From the NCBI RefSeq assembly GCF_902170565.1, contig NZ_CABHXX010000091.1, forward strand, positions 36,313 to 100,312: a DNA stretch of 64,000 bases. Reading direction: 5' to 3'. The notes under the pieces are model-generated. The model was given only the letters and a program-made list of their open reading frames with translations, ran no database searches and had not been told where the DNA came from. Both the position numbers and the translations under genes were made by a program. The stretch's first letter is position 1, and each line of letters opens with the position of its first letter. Shown piece by piece: positions 46,057 through 56,578 of the stretch. The stretch comes from Yersinia thracica (GTDB lineage Bacteria; Pseudomonadota; Gammaproteobacteria; Enterobacterales; Enterobacteriaceae).

Positions 46057-46390
46057 AATCAGTTTGTGTCTCAGTACGCTGGAGCTGATTGAAAAACAGG
46101 CGCGGCTTAACGGTGCCTCACGGATAACCGCGGTCTGGCTGGAAATTGGCGCGCTCTCCTGTATTGAGGAAAGCGCCTTGCGCTTCAGCTTTGATGCCGC
46201 CAGCCGGCAGACACTGGCAGAAAATTGTCAATTGCATCTCAGCTACCTACCCGCAGTGGCCTGGTGCTGGGAGTGCAGCAACAGTGTTGCCATTGACCGG
46301 CATGATGCCGGGTGCCCGCATTGTGGCAGCCATGCTCTGCAAGTAGAGAGTGGCAGCAATTTGCAGGTAAAACAGATAGAAGTGGAATAA
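46049..46390 (+). CDS. hybF: Hydrogenase nickel incorporation protein HybF (HypA family)
   Basis: 113 residues. The N-terminal MHEIS nickel site (His2) and a zinc-binding region with WCWEC and CPHCG are present. It delivers nickel together with HypB to the HybC precursor. It is the only HypA-type gene in the window. Confidence 0.95.
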   Translation: MHEISLCLSTLELIEKQARLNGASRITAVWLEIGALSCIEESALRFSFDAASRQTLAENCQLHLSYLPAVAWCWECSNSVAIDRHDAGCPHCGSHALQVESGSNLQVKQIEVE

Positions 46391-46410
46391 TCCTGAAGGA
46401 GTGAATTCCT

Positions 46411-47478
46411 ATGTGTACGACTTGTGGTTGCGCCAGCGGCGAGAGAAAGATCGAGGGCGACGACAATCATCAACATGATGATCACCACCACCACCATCAT
46501 CATCACGATGACGGCCACCAGCATGATCATCACGAAACGGCTGCCCCGACGCAAAAGATTCAGCATAAACATAAACACAAATATGTTGCCAAGGGGACGC
46601 ATCCGGTCATTGTTCACCATCACTATTATTACCATCAGGGCGATGTCCATCATCACTATCATGGCAAAGCGCCAGAACCGATGGCGGCCATTGAATTTGA
46701 GGACATTCAGCCCGAGGATACTGACGCGCCCGCCGCCGAGCCTTTCACTCCGCAAGTTCATGCTGACAAGCTGGGGCTGCATTATGGTCAGGGTGAAGCC
46801 GGTAGCCATGCGCCGGGTATGGGGCAGCGCCGCTTGTTGCAAATCGAGCAGGACGTCCTGAGCAAAAACAACCAGTTAGCCAGCCATAATCGTGAGCATT
46901 TTGTCGAGCAACATATTTTGGCGCTGAATTTGGTTTCCAGTCCCGGCTCCGGCAAAACCACCCTGTTGACCACCACCTTGCAACTGTTGGCCGGGCAAGT
47001 GCCCTGCGCGGTGATTGAGGGTGATCAGCAAACCACTCATGATGCCGAACGCATTCGCGCCACCGGTGTCCCCGCGATTCAGGTCAATACCGGCAAAGGT
47101 TGCCATCTCGATGCGCAGATGGTGCATGATGCCGCGCACCGCCTGCATCTCAGCAATGACAGCCTGCTATTTATTGAAAACGTGGGCAATTTGGTGTGTC
47201 CGGCCAGCTTTGATCTGGGGGAACGCCATAAGGTCGCGGTGCTTTCAGTGACAGAGGGCGAAGATAAGCCGCTGAAATATCCTCATATGTTTGCCGCCTC
47301 TACCTTGATGATTATCAATAAAATCGACCTGTTGCCGTATCTGGATTTTGATATTGAGCAGTGCATCAATTATGCCCGCCAGGTGAACCCGGATATTCAG
47401 GTGATTGCATTGTCAGCCAGCAGCGGTGAGGGGATGGATTTGTGGCTGGAATGGCTGGAGACACAGCGATGTGCTTAG
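46411..47478 (+). CDS. hypB: Hydrogenase nickel-insertion GTPase HypB, His-rich
   Basis: 355 residues. The N-terminus has the high-affinity nickel motif MCTTCGC (Cys2, 5, 7). A long His-rich section follows (about 20-90, including a run of HHHHHHHH and [17 protein letters not shown]). The G domain (about 150-345) has SSPGSGKT (Walker A), ENVGNLVCP and NKIDLLPY. The His-rich part suggests nickel storage as well as GTP-driven insertion. Confidence 0.95.
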   Translation: MCTTCGCASGERKIEGDDNHQHDDHHHHHHHHDDGHQHDHHETAAPTQKIQHKHKHKYVAKGTHPVIVHHHYYYHQGDVHHHYHGKAPEPMAAIEFEDIQPEDTDAPAAEPFTPQVHADKLGLHYGQGEAGSHAPGMGQRRLLQIEQDVLSKNNQLASHNREHFVEQHILALNLVSSPGSGKTTLLTTTLQLLAGQVPCAVIEGDQQTTHDAERIRATGVPAIQVNTGKGCHLDAQMVHDAAHRLHLSNDSLLFIENVGNLVCPASFDLGERHKVAVLSVTEGEDKPLKYPHMFAASTLMIINKIDLLPYLDFDIEQCINYARQVNPDIQVIALSASSGEGMDLWLEWLETQRCA

Positions 47479-47753
47479 GCGTACCCGGCAAAATAGTGGC
47501 GGTGGGTGAAGATATCCACCAACTGGCTTGGGTGGAAGTGAGCGGCGTAAAACGCGAAATCAATATCGCGTTGGTGTGTGACGCGTCACCGGCTGACTTA
47601 CTCGGCCAATGGGTATTGGTGCATGTCGGGTTTGCCATGAGCTTGCTTGATGAAGAAGAAGCCCAGCAAACCCTCGCGGCGCTCGCGCATATGCAGGCGG
47701 TGGGACTGGATTTGGATGATATCGCCAGTGGGGCCAATGATGCGCTACGTTGA
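47469..47753 (+). CDS. hybG: Hydrogenase maturation chaperone HypC/HybG
   Basis: 94 residues starting [10 protein letters not shown], with the essential Cys2. It carries the Fe(CN)2CO moiety with HypD to the large subunit. Only one HypC-family gene is present; its place in a hyb operon corresponds to hybG, its neighbours to hypC. It starts inside the hypB end (ten-base overlap). Confidence 0.93.
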   Translation: MCLGVPGKIVAVGEDIHQLAWVEVSGVKREINIALVCDASPADLLGQWVLVHVGFAMSLLDEEEAQQTLAALAHMQAVGLDLDDIASGANDALR

Positions 47754-48843
47754 TGAATTCCGTGATCCGGCGCTGGTCAGTGCATTATTACAGCGGATCG
47801 AAAACTTACTGCCGCAACTTGCGGATCAACAGCGTTTGCCGCTACAAATTATGGAAGTGTGCGGCGGTCACACTCATGCGATCTTCAAATTCGGCTTGGA
47901 TCAATTGCTACCGGACGGTTTGGAGTTTGTCCACGGGCCGGGTTGCCCGGTGTGCGTGTTGCCGATGGGCCGCATTGACAGTTGTCTGGAAATTGCCGCC
48001 GATCCAGCGGTGATCTTCTGCACTTATGGCGACGCGATGCGGGTGCCGGGGCGCAATGGCTCGATGTTGGATGCCAAGCGGCGCGGGGCTGATATTCGCG
48101 TGGTTTACTCGCCGCTGGATGCCCTGACCCTGGCACAGCGTCATCCGGATCGCGAAGTGGTGTTTTTCGGTCTCGGTTTTGAAACCACCATGCCCGCCAC
48201 CGCCTTAACACTGCAACAAGCCAAACGGCTGGGGCTGACCAACTTCACTGTGTTCTGCCAGCACATTACTATTATTCCTACCTTGCGCAGCTTACTGCAA
48301 CAGCCCGATGTACGCATTGACGGTTTCCTCGCGCCCGGCCATGTCAGCATGGTGATCGGCACCACGCCATACGATTTTATTTGCAGCCAATTCAATAAGC
48401 CGCTGGTGGTCACCGGCTTTGAACCGCTGGATATTTTGCAAGGGCTGGTGATGCTGCTGGAGCAGAGGGTCAGTGGGCGCTGTGCGGTGGAAAACCAATA
48501 TCGGCGCATTGTGCCGGACAGCGGCAACCTGCTAGCGCAACAAGCGCTGGCCGAGGTGTTTGTGGTGAAAACCCGCAGTGAGTGGCGCGGATTGGGCGAA
48601 ATAGCCGATTCTGGAGTGCAACTTAGCCCGGATTATCAGGCGTTTGATGCGGAGCGGCGTTTCACCCCGCAGCAACAGCGGGTGGCGGATGATCCGCGAT
48701 CCCGTTGCGGCGATGTGCTGACCGGGCGTTGTAAACCGGATCAATGCCCGCTGTTTGGTGGTGAATGCACGCCAGATAATGCATTCGGCGCGCTGATGGT
48801 TTCCTCCGAAGGGGCTTGCTCTGCTTATTATCAATACCGATAG
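47737..48843 (+). CDS. hypD: Hydrogenase maturation factor HypD
   Basis: About 368 residues. [15 protein letters not shown] (about 36-50), [29 protein letters not shown] and the C-terminal four-Cys [4Fe-4S] site ([21 protein letters not shown]) are intact. It assembles the Fe(CN)2CO group with HypC. ATG codons at 47737 and 47740 overlap the end of hybG. Confidence 0.96.
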   Translation: MMRYVDEFRDPALVSALLQRIENLLPQLADQQRLPLQIMEVCGGHTHAIFKFGLDQLLPDGLEFVHGPGCPVCVLPMGRIDSCLEIAADPAVIFCTYGDAMRVPGRNGSMLDAKRRGADIRVVYSPLDALTLAQRHPDREVVFFGLGFETTMPATALTLQQAKRLGLTNFTVFCQHITIIPTLRSLLQQPDVRIDGFLAPGHVSMVIGTTPYDFICSQFNKPLVVTGFEPLDILQGLVMLLEQRVSGRCAVENQYRRIVPDSGNLLAQQALAEVFVVKTRSEWRGLGEIADSGVQLSPDYQAFDAERRFTPQQQRVADDPRSRCGDVLTGRCKPDQCPLFGGECTPDNAFGALMVSSEGACSAYYQYR

Positions 48844-48845
48844 CC

Positions 48846-48906
48846 CTTCGCACTTGAAGCCGCAGGGGTGTTAGCGGCGTTCACTTCAATGACTTTGGGT
48901 ATTGTT
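48846..48906. repeat. Degenerate ERIC half-element between hypD and hypE
   Basis: CACTTGAAGCCGCAGGGGTG and GTTAGCGGCGTTCACTTC resemble one end of the ERIC copies, and TTTGGGTATTG resembles the other end, with the middle deleted. Weak similarity, judged by eye. Confidence 0.35.
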
Positions 48907-48925
48907 TTCAATGGGTCACAACTAA

Positions 48926-49942
48926 ATGAATAAACAAGAAATTACCCTGGCACACGGCAGTGGTGGGCGGGCAATGCAGAGCTTGATCGAATCGCTGTTT
49001 TTGGCGGCGTTTTCTAATCCGGCACTGAATGAGCGGGAAGATCAGGCGCGCATTGCGCTGGCAGATCTGACAGCACAGGGCGATCGGCTGGCGATATCGA
49101 CTGACAGCTATGTCATTGATCCTATTTTCTTCCCCGGCGGCGACATCGGCAAATTGGCGGTGTGCGGCACGGCCAATGATGTGGCAGTCAGTGGCGCGAC
49201 TCCGCGTTATCTTTCATGTGGTTTTATTCTGGAAGAAGGGCTGCTAATGGCGGATTTGGAGCGCATTGTGCACTCCATGGCGGCCACGGCACAGCAGGCG
49301 GGGATTCAGATCGTCACCGGGGATACCAAAGTGGTGCAGCGCGGCGCGGCGGATAAGATCTTCATCAATACCACCGGCATCGGGGTGATCCCAGCGGATA
49401 TCCAATGGGGAACCGCGATGATCCGTGCCGGCGATCGGATAGTTGTCAGCGGCACCTTGGGCGATCATGGCGCGACAATCTTAAATTTGCGCGAAGGTTT
49501 GGGGCTGGAGGCGGAGTTAGTCAGTGATTGCGCCCTGCTGACTCCTTTGATTGCCCCCCTGCGCCATATTAGCGGTGTGCGGGCGCTACGCGATGCGACC
49601 CGTGGTGGTGTGACGGCAATTTTGCACGAATTTGCCGCTGCCAGTGGTTGCGGCATGGAAATCAACCAAGCAGATTTGCCACTGAAACCTGCGGTGCGCG
49701 GTATTTGTGAATTACTGGGGCTGGATGCGCTCAACTTTGCCAATGAAGGCAAACTGGTGCTGGTGGTCTCACCTGAGGCGCAAGATGCTGTTTTAACTGA
49801 GTTACAGCGCCACCCACTCGGCCGTGATGCCGCGGTTATCGGACAGGTGACGGAGAATAAACAAGTGCGGTTATGCGGCGCATTTGGTGTTTCACGGCGG
49901 TTAGACTTACCTCTAGACGAACCATTACCCCGTATATGTTGA
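48926..49942 (+). CDS. hypE: Hydrogenase maturation protein HypE
   Basis: 338 residues. AIR-synthase-like fold with LAHGSGGRAMQ at the N-terminus and the C-terminal PRIC whose Cys is carbamoylated by HypF and dehydrated to thiocyanate, the source of the cyanide ligands. Confidence 0.96.
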   Translation: MNKQEITLAHGSGGRAMQSLIESLFLAAFSNPALNEREDQARIALADLTAQGDRLAISTDSYVIDPIFFPGGDIGKLAVCGTANDVAVSGATPRYLSCGFILEEGLLMADLERIVHSMAATAQQAGIQIVTGDTKVVQRGAADKIFINTTGIGVIPADIQWGTAMIRAGDRIVVSGTLGDHGATILNLREGLGLEAELVSDCALLTPLIAPLRHISGVRALRDATRGGVTAILHEFAAASGCGMEINQADLPLKPAVRGICELLGLDALNFANEGKLVLVVSPEAQDAVLTELQRHPLGRDAAVIGQVTENKQVRLCGAFGVSRRLDLPLDEPLPRIC

Positions 49943-50108
49943 TCCTCCTGTTACGGAAATAAACTGGCGGATAACAATGTTGATAAGCGGGGAAATGTGG
50001 CGAATGGGTCGTAGCGACGTCAGTCGCCGGAGCGCCCATCGGTGCAGTCGCCCCGCCTGTCGCCAAACCACAAAACAGCTTTGTTAGTCGCTTCATTAAG
50101 GAGTTTTT

Positions 50109-52385
50109 GTGGAGATAAACGGCCTCAGTCTGCGGATAAAGGGCAAAGTGCAGGGGGTGGGTTTTCGCCCCTATATCTGGCAACTAGCCCATCGTTTTGG
50201 GGTGTTCGGTGATGTCAGTAACGACAGCGCGGGGGTGACGGTTCATTTATGGCAAGCTCCGGCGGTGGCGGACTTTTTACAAGCATTGCCGCAAGATTGC
50301 CCGCCATTGGCGCATATTGATAGCATCGTCACCACGCCATACCACTGGGCGCAGCCGCCGCTGGATTTCGTGATTCACCATAGCGGGGTCGGGCAGATGG
50401 ATACCCAAATCGTACCGGATGCCGCGACCTGTGATGCATGCCTGAGTGAAATGAATAATCCTACCAACCGCCGCTACCGTTATCCTTTTATCAACTGCAC
50501 CCATTGTGGCCCGCGCTTTACCATCATCCACCGCATGCCTTACGACCGGCCCTATACCGCCATGAGCAAGTTCCCGCTGTGCGCGGCTTGTCAGGCCGAA
50601 TATGACCACCCCGCAGACCGCCGTTTTCATGCCCAGCCCAATGCCTGTGCGGATTGTGGCCCGCAACTGTGGTTGACGAAAGCTGATGGGCAGGCCGTGA
50701 CCCATGGCTTCGCCGCGCTAGAACAGGCCGCCGCTGCACTGCTGGCTGGCGAAATTGTAGCTGTCAAAGGACTGGGCGGTTTTCATCTGGCGGTGGACGC
50801 CACCAATGCCGCCGCAGTAGCCCGCTTGCGTGAGCGCAAACAGCGGCCTTCCAAGCCGTTGGCGGTGATGTTACCTGGTATCGACTGGCTGCAAACCTGT
50901 GTGCAACAGACTGATAATGATGCATTACTGAGTTTGCTGCGCAGCCCCGCGGCCCCGATAGTTTTAGTGGCGAAGCCGCCGGAAAGCCCTCTTTGTGCGG
51001 CGATCGCGCCAGAGTTACCTGAAATCGGCATTATGCTGCCCGCCAATCCACTGCAACATTTACTGCTGCAACAGGTGGCGCGCCCGTTGGTCATGACCTC
51101 CGGCAATGGCCGCGGCAAACCGCCCGCTCTGAGTAATCAACAAGCCCTATGCGCCCTGAGTGATATTGCCGATCACTGGCTATTACACGACAGGGAAATT
51201 GTGCAGCGCGCCGACGACTCATTGGTGCGCCTGACTCCGCAAGGGGCTGAAATGCTGCGCCGCGCCCGAGGCTATGTGCCAGATGCTTTCGAGTTGCCGC
51301 CGGGGTTTAGTCAGCACCCGGCCATTCTGGCGCTCGGGGCCGACATGAAAAACACCTTTTGCTTGCTGCGAGACAGTAATGCGGTGCTGAGCCAGCATCT
51401 GGGCGATCTGGCAGACCGCGATATTGCGCAGCAGCAACAACAGTTATTAGCGCTGTTTTGCGATATTTATCATTTTACCCCGCAGGCGGTGGTGGTGGAT
51501 GCGCACCCCGGTTATATCAGCCACCAGTTCGGCAAAGAGTGGGCCGCGCAGCAAAATATCCCCTGCACCGAAGTTTTGCATCATCATGCTCATTTGGCGG
51601 CTTGTTTGGCGGAACATGGCTGGCCGCGCCAGGGGGGGGCGGTGATAGGTTTGGCGTTGGATGGGCTGGGGTATGGCGCGCAGGGGAAACTATGGGGCGG
51701 CGAATGTTTTCTGGTCGACTATGTGAATTGTGAATATGTGGGCGGTTTGCCTGCGGTGGCCTTACCCGGCGGGGATCTGGCCTCTCGCCAACCGTGGCGC
51801 AATTTACTGGCGCAGTTTCAGCGCTTTGTACCGGATTGGCAAAACTTACCCGCAGCGGTGGCTATTCCCAAACCGCAGGGTGAGGTACTGGCGCGGGCGA
51901 TTGCGCGCGGTATTAATGCGCCATTGGCCTCATCGGCAGGGCGGCTATTTGATGCTGTGGCCGCCGCACTGAATATTGGGCCATCGACCTTAAGCTGGGA
52001 GGGGGAAGCCGCGTGTTTGCTGGAGGCGCTGGCATGGCAAAGTTCCCGAACAGTTCCGCCCGTCACTATGCCACTGCTCGACAATCAATTGGATTTAGCC
52101 ACTTTCTGGCGGCAATGGCTGGCTTTTGATGCTTCACCGGCTGAGCGCGCTTATGCTTTTCACTTTGCTCTCGCACAGGGTTTTGCCCGCTTAGCCCGAC
52201 AGGCGGCACTGCATTATGGCATTGATACTATTGCCTTTTCCGGTGGTGTGCTGCATAACCGGCTGCTGCGCGAATTACTCCGCGAGCAACTGCACGACTT
52301 CCCGCTATTGATGCCCCAGCGCCTGCCCGCCGGTGATGGCGGTCTGGCGCTGGGGCAGGCGGTGATTGCCGCCGCCCGTGGTTGA
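50109..52385 (+). CDS. hypF: Carbamoyltransferase HypF
   Basis: 758 residues with a GTG start. The acylphosphatase domain ([16 protein letters not shown], about 11-26), two zinc-finger segments (CDACLSEM to [16 protein letters not shown] to CADCGP, about 109-185), a YrdC-like domain (about 200-380), and the Kae1-like carbamoyltransferase domain with [14 protein letters not shown] and [10 protein letters not shown] are all present. It is the last gene of the cluster, 166 bases after hypE, and may have its own promoter. Confidence 0.96.
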   Translation: MEINGLSLRIKGKVQGVGFRPYIWQLAHRFGVFGDVSNDSAGVTVHLWQAPAVADFLQALPQDCPPLAHIDSIVTTPYHWAQPPLDFVIHHSGVGQMDTQIVPDAATCDACLSEMNNPTNRRYRYPFINCTHCGPRFTIIHRMPYDRPYTAMSKFPLCAACQAEYDHPADRRFHAQPNACADCGPQLWLTKADGQAVTHGFAALEQAAAALLAGEIVAVKGLGGFHLAVDATNAAAVARLRERKQRPSKPLAVMLPGIDWLQTCVQQTDNDALLSLLRSPAAPIVLVAKPPESPLCAAIAPELPEIGIMLPANPLQHLLLQQVARPLVMTSGNGRGKPPALSNQQALCALSDIADHWLLHDREIVQRADDSLVRLTPQGAEMLRRARGYVPDAFELPPGFSQHPAILALGADMKNTFCLLRDSNAVLSQHLGDLADRDIAQQQQQLLALFCDIYHFTPQAVVVDAHPGYISHQFGKEWAAQQNIPCTEVLHHHAHLAACLAEHGWPRQGGAVIGLALDGLGYGAQGKLWGGECFLVDYVNCEYVGGLPAVALPGGDLASRQPWRNLLAQFQRFVPDWQNLPAAVAIPKPQGEVLARAIARGINAPLASSAGRLFDAVAAALNIGPSTLSWEGEAACLLEALAWQSSRTVPPVTMPLLDNQLDLATFWRQWLAFDASPAERAYAFHFALAQGFARLARQAALHYGIDTIAFSGGVLHNRLLRELLREQLHDFPLLMPQRLPAGDGGLALGQAVIAAARG

Positions 52386-52705
52386 CTGGCGGTGACCCGT
52401 GTAGAGTTATGTCGCAAGTCGGCGGGCAGGGGAGTTTTGTTTCTGCATTCCTGGATGGCCTTTATCAACTGGATACTTTGGCGTCTTAATTTTTATCCGA
52501 TGACTTTTCTTTTCTGCTACGGTTTTATTCTCAAATTAAATTTCATTATAGGTCTCTACGGGGGCTTTTAATTCTTTAATTTATATCCTGCAAATGTTTT
52601 GCCATGGTTTAATATTTAAATGGAGAACATTCTCATTCTTTTGCTTTCCCGGCCTTTTCTACATTTCTGTTTTTTAGATCCCTAATTAACATATAGGAAA
52701 ATACA
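52386..52705. other. Intergenic region hypF / DUF3313-type lipoprotein gene
   Basis: About 320 bases, AT-rich toward the right. I see no terminator, operator or small gene that I can support. TTTTGCC and similar stretches give no clear promoter. Confidence 0.5.
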
Positions 52706-53389
52706 ATGGTCATTCTGAACAGTTATAAGATAGCGGTGCTGTTTGCCGTCGGGATATTAGTGGCAGGATGCGCCTCAAAGGTTACAACCAGTGCGCAGTA
52801 TTCTGGTTTTCTTGTTGATTACAGTAAGTTACAGGAGTCCGAGTCTGCCAGTGGCCAGAAAGTATTGCGTTGGGTTTCCCCAGATTTTAATGTTGAAAAA
52901 TATACTGGCATTTATTACACACCATTGATCTATTATCCAAAATCGGGTCCAACTCAACGAGTCAGTCAGAAAACATTAGATGAAATATTAGCTTACGCGA
53001 ATAAAAGACTGAAAGAAGCTGTTAGCCAGCAATTACCACTCGTCAATTCACCGAAGAAACGGAATATTTTGATTGTGCGGGGAGCCATTACTGCGGTTTC
53101 TGCTGAAGATAAAGATCTTGAAGTTTATGAAATGATACCTATAGCCGCTGTTGTTGCTGGAACTATGGCGGCGACCGGTAACCGCACTCAGCATACTGCG
53201 CTTTATTTGGAATTACAGGTTATTGATTCCAATACCGGCAAACCCGTTATTGTCGTAGTACGCAAAGCTTATGGTAAGGATGTCAGTAACAGCGGCGTAC
53301 CCATTTCTGCGGAACAAGTCAAAAGTACAATAGATGGTTTGGTCTACGATATTGTTAATTTCAAACTAAAAAGCCAACCCACTCAATAA
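52706..53389 (+). CDS. DUF3313-type lipoprotein
   Basis: 227 residues. Lipobox LVAGC (Cys22) after a short signal peptide. YSGFLVDYSKLQ at about 32-43 and the TQHTALYLELQVIDSNTGKPV stretch are typical of the DUF3313 family of outer-membrane lipoproteins. Function of the family is unknown to me. It stands alone and is convergent with the cyclic-di-GMP gene. Confidence 0.75.
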   Translation: MVILNSYKIAVLFAVGILVAGCASKVTTSAQYSGFLVDYSKLQESESASGQKVLRWVSPDFNVEKYTGIYYTPLIYYPKSGPTQRVSQKTLDEILAYANKRLKEAVSQQLPLVNSPKKRNILIVRGAITAVSAEDKDLEVYEMIPIAAVVAGTMAATGNRTQHTALYLELQVIDSNTGKPVIVVVRKAYGKDVSNSGVPISAEQVKSTIDGLVYDIVNFKLKSQPTQ

Positions 53390-53396
53390 AACTGTT

Positions 53397-53443
53397 GCTG
53401 CTCAGCCTCTATGAGCCATTCAGCCAGAGGCTGAGCCGCTTTT
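53397..53443. terminator. Terminator between the convergent lipoprotein and GGDEF/EAL genes
   Basis: CTCAGCCTCT (53401-53410) pairs perfectly with AGAGGCTGAG (53426-53435), and CTTTTC follows. It ends the lipoprotein gene and may also serve the opposing gene, which stops at 53453. Confidence 0.85.
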
Positions 53444-53452
53444 CTTGATATT

Positions 53453-56092
53453 TTATTTATCGCAATCTGCCTGATGCGTAATATTTAATAATTCATTTAA
53501 CTTCATTGGTTTACCTAGAAGATAACCTTGGGCTTCATCACAGGTTAATGCTTGCAGGTGCTCAAGTTGTTCTGTGGTTTCAACCCCCTCGGCGGTCACG
53601 GTCATGGACAGCGCGTGGCCGAGGTTAATAATGCCCTCCACAATTGACTGCCCTTCTCGGGATTGCGTCAGTTCATCAATAAAGCTCTTATCAATTTTCA
53701 AACCATCGAATGGGAAGCGGCGCAGATAATTCAGTGAAGAATATCCAGTACCAAAATCATCCATTGATAAACGCACGCCCAGCGCTTTCAATGCGGTCAT
53801 GGTTTTAAATGCGCCATCCGCATCTTCAATCATTATCCGCTCAGTGATTTCCAACTCCAGCCGGTGGCTCGGTAAGCCGGTTAGTCGCAAAACTTGTCGT
53901 ACTCGTTCGATGAGATGTTGGCTGCGGAATTCAATGGCAGAAATATTGACTGAAATAATCAGTGAGGCGGGCCATGTCGCCGCATCCTGACAGGCTTGAA
54001 GCATCGTCCAGTCGCTGATGGCGGTGATCAGGCCGGTTTCTTCTGCCAGAGCAATGAATTGATCTGGCATCAGTAGTCCCAGCACTGGGTGGTTCCAGCG
54101 CACCAGCGCCTCGGCACCGGTAAGTTTTGTCCCTGCAATGCGATAGCGCGGCTGATAGTAAAGGTTGAATTCATTGTGTTTAATCGCCTGGCGCAAGAAA
54201 CGCTCTAATTCGCTGCGTTGCATTAGGCGGTCATTCATTTCACTGGAATAAAAACTCCAGCGGTTGTGGCCACTATTTTTGGCTTCATACATGGCAATAT
54301 CTGCAAAGCGCAACAGCTCCTCGGCTTGCATGGAGTCCTGTGGCGCCAGCGCAATACCGATACTGGCACTGATGAAAATATCCTGATTATTAATGATATA
54401 TGGGCTTTCGATGCGGTCAATAACCCGCGCGCAGAGGTCTTCAATTTCTTTGATTGAAGACAGCCCGGTAATAATTAGAATGAATTCATCTCCCCCTTGA
54501 CGAGCCACTAAATCCTGATCGCGCAAACAACTTCTCAGCCGTTCAGAGACCTGATGGAGCACCTGGTCACCGGCAATATGGCCAAAGGTATCATTGACCG
54601 GCTTAAATTTATCCAAATCAACATTGAGGATCACCAACGGATGCGGCGCAGCGGTTAAATTACGCAGCTTACTTTCCAAAAATTCTTTCATTCTCATGCG
54701 GTTGGGTAAACCAGTCAGCGAGTCATGCAGAGAAAGATGCTGAATTCGCTCCTGTGCTTCTATCTCTTGGGTGATGTCAGAGACGGTGCCACGAAAACCA
54801 ATGTTTTCATCATTTTTGATGATGGGTTTGGCATAAACGCGGCAAATACGTTTGTCGCCTTTAGCTGAGAAATAGGTGCATTGCAGCTCATTGCGGGATT
54901 CGGTTAAGTGCGTGTATTGCAGCCAGGATCGCAGCGGAATATGGTCACAATTGAGCAATGAGTCGAGATTACGGCCCAACCAGCGCTCGACACTCAGCCC
55001 GGTAATAGTGAAAAACCGCTGGGACAGATAAGTGATGCGCAGGTTGGCATCTGTTTCCCATAGCCAATCGGTGGCGGCTTCCGCCATGTGGCGAAAGCGC
55101 TCTTCGCTGGCAATTAACGCCACTTTGTTTTCATCGGCTGTGCGCGCTTCTGACAACGCGCGCCGCAGAATCCACCAGCCGCTCAGCCAGAGAATAAGGG
55201 CAATTAGCGCCAGTAATGGCAGTAAAATATTGAGCAGTTGCGCGCCGGGCATATTTTGGTTCCAGTGCAGCGTCACTACAGTGTCGTCATTGGGCGCTAA
55301 TTCTTTTGAGGATAATTGCTTTGAAGGTGGTTGTTTTAAAGATGATTGTTTTAAAGGTAATGGTGTTGACGATAGCTGAATGGCGGGACTGGACGCCGCA
55401 TCTTTTTTATCCCGGGCCGTGCGAAGTTGGTGAATACCATAATTTTCCCCCAAAACATTCAGTTCGGTTTGGGTCAGTATATTGGTAAAGACCAGAACAG
55501 ACGGTGGGCCAGCCACGGGTTTAATCCGGGGGTCATTGCCGGTAGTTAATACCGCTGCAGCAACAATGGCTGGTGCCCCGGCAACATTGACGATTTTCGT
55601 GGCGGCATCTTGGTTTTCAACCTGACGGCGTACCGAATCAATAAACGGCGTAATATCTTCATCGAGCCAGTCTTGTAGACGGATATTCACCAACTGCCCA
55701 TTGATGACGGAATAACGGGTTTTCCCCTGTCCATCAATGACAAAAATACCTTCATAGCCAAAGTTTTTATAAAGCGATGGCCCCAGATTTTGGCTAACAA
55801 AGGCCCAGTCAGGATCGACTGTTACATGTAAATGCTCATAAGCATCGCCCCAATAAGCATTATCTTTTATTCTGGTTTTGATCGATTTTTGGCGCGTTTC
55901 CCATGCTTTTTCCACCAGAAAACGGCTATTGGACTCGGCTTGTTCATTTAATTGTGTAGCAAGATAGATAATGCCCGTGGCGGCAATAATAATGATTGCC
56001 CCAACGAGCAAAACCATCGTCCGCAAAGCCCGTTTGGCAAAGAAAACATTTTCCCCTCTGGCCCCTGCTTCAGGTGGGGTGGAGTTTGTCAT
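53453..56092 (-). CDS. Membrane cyclic-di-GMP protein (CHASE4-like sensor, PAS, GGDEF, EAL)
   Basis: About 879 residues. TM1 (about 26-48), a periplasmic CHASE4-like sensor (about 55-230), a Lys/Gln/Ser repeat (about 239-262), TM2 (about 285-308), PAS (about 330-450), GGDEF (motif GGDEF near 533 with an intact RxxD inhibitory site five residues before it), and EAL (EALVRW near 659, with ELEITE, DDFGTGYSSL, KIDKSFI and EGVET). Both catalytic motifs look intact, so it could make and break cyclic-di-GMP. The start at 56092 has AGGGA in place; codons at 56113 and 56116 lie inside an ERIC remnant. Possible influence on motility is inference. Confidence 0.9.
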   Translation of the reverse strand: MTNSTPPEAGARGENVFFAKRALRTMVLLVGAIIIIAATGIIYLATQLNEQAESNSRFLVEKAWETRQKSIKTRIKDNAYWGDAYEHLHVTVDPDWAFVSQNLGPSLYKNFGYEGIFVIDGQGKTRYSVINGQLVNIRLQDWLDEDITPFIDSVRRQVENQDAATKIVNVAGAPAIVAAAVLTTGNDPRIKPVAGPPSVLVFTNILTQTELNVLGENYGIHQLRTARDKKDAASSPAIQLSSTPLPLKQSSLKQPPSKQLSSKELAPNDDTVVTLHWNQNMPGAQLLNILLPLLALIALILWLSGWWILRRALSEARTADENKVALIASEERFRHMAEAATDWLWETDANLRITYLSQRFFTITGLSVERWLGRNLDSLLNCDHIPLRSWLQYTHLTESRNELQCTYFSAKGDKRICRVYAKPIIKNDENIGFRGTVSDITQEIEAQERIQHLSLHDSLTGLPNRMRMKEFLESKLRNLTAAPHPLVILNVDLDKFKPVNDTFGHIAGDQVLHQVSERLRSCLRDQDLVARQGGDEFILIITGLSSIKEIEDLCARVIDRIESPYIINNQDIFISASIGIALAPQDSMQAEELLRFADIAMYEAKNSGHNRWSFYSSEMNDRLMQRSELERFLRQAIKHNEFNLYYQPRYRIAGTKLTGAEALVRWNHPVLGLLMPDQFIALAEETGLITAISDWTMLQACQDAATWPASLIISVNISAIEFRSQHLIERVRQVLRLTGLPSHRLELEITERIMIEDADGAFKTMTALKALGVRLSMDDFGTGYSSLNYLRRFPFDGLKIDKSFIDELTQSREGQSIVEGIINLGHALSMTVTAEGVETTEQLEHLQALTCDEAQGYLLGKPMKLNELLNITHQADCDK

Positions 56093-56578
56093 AGTGAATT
56101 CCCTTATACCCATCATCTTTCAAATTGCAGCGGTGTTGGCTGCACTTATTACTCGGCCATCCATGGGCAACCCCTGTTTGCCATCTTTCCTCACTGAGAA
56201 ATAGACTGGGCGCGCTGAGAAAATAACTGTCTAATCAGCCGAAAGTGAAGGCACTAAGATAATATAAACTAGCATAACTCCGCCGAGTTATTATTTTAGC
56301 TTAGAATAATATGATGTTTTTCTGCGGTTTTTTCATTAAAAAAGAATAAAAATAAAACTAAACTGACTATTTACCTTTCATGTTAAATGAGCCTCTAGTG
56401 CTTAGCAGTGCGCCGAGATGAATGTTTTGCACCCTGCCCAAAATGATGGTTATTCGGGCTTCAGTCTGCGATATGAATTTTTGTCGCAAGACGTTAAAGT
56501 GGCTTAAGATTATTATTAATCGCGCTAAGTTTACTGACCCCATACCCAAACTAATTGCCCGCCGAGAGTAAGGAATAA
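56093..56578. other. Divergent intergenic region, cyclic-di-GMP gene / RND operon
   Basis: About 490 bases. It contains a diverged ERIC element next to the minus-strand gene and AT-rich DNA (56260-56370) beyond it. No regulator gene for the RND operon lies here or nearby. Confidence 0.5.
56105..56214. repeat. Diverged ERIC element
   Basis: TATACCCATCATCTTTCAAA and GGTGTTGGCTGCACTTA match the left part of ERIC. TTTGCCATCTTTCCTCACTG and GAAATAGACTGGG are a degraded right part. It forms the leader of the GGDEF/EAL gene. Confidence 0.65.

Noticed and set aside
46243..46842. Minus-strand frame antisense to hypB encoding a Met/Val-rich protein
   Set aside because: The apparent hydrophobic protein is the reverse complement of the histidine codons in hypB (CAT/CAC read as ATG/GTG).
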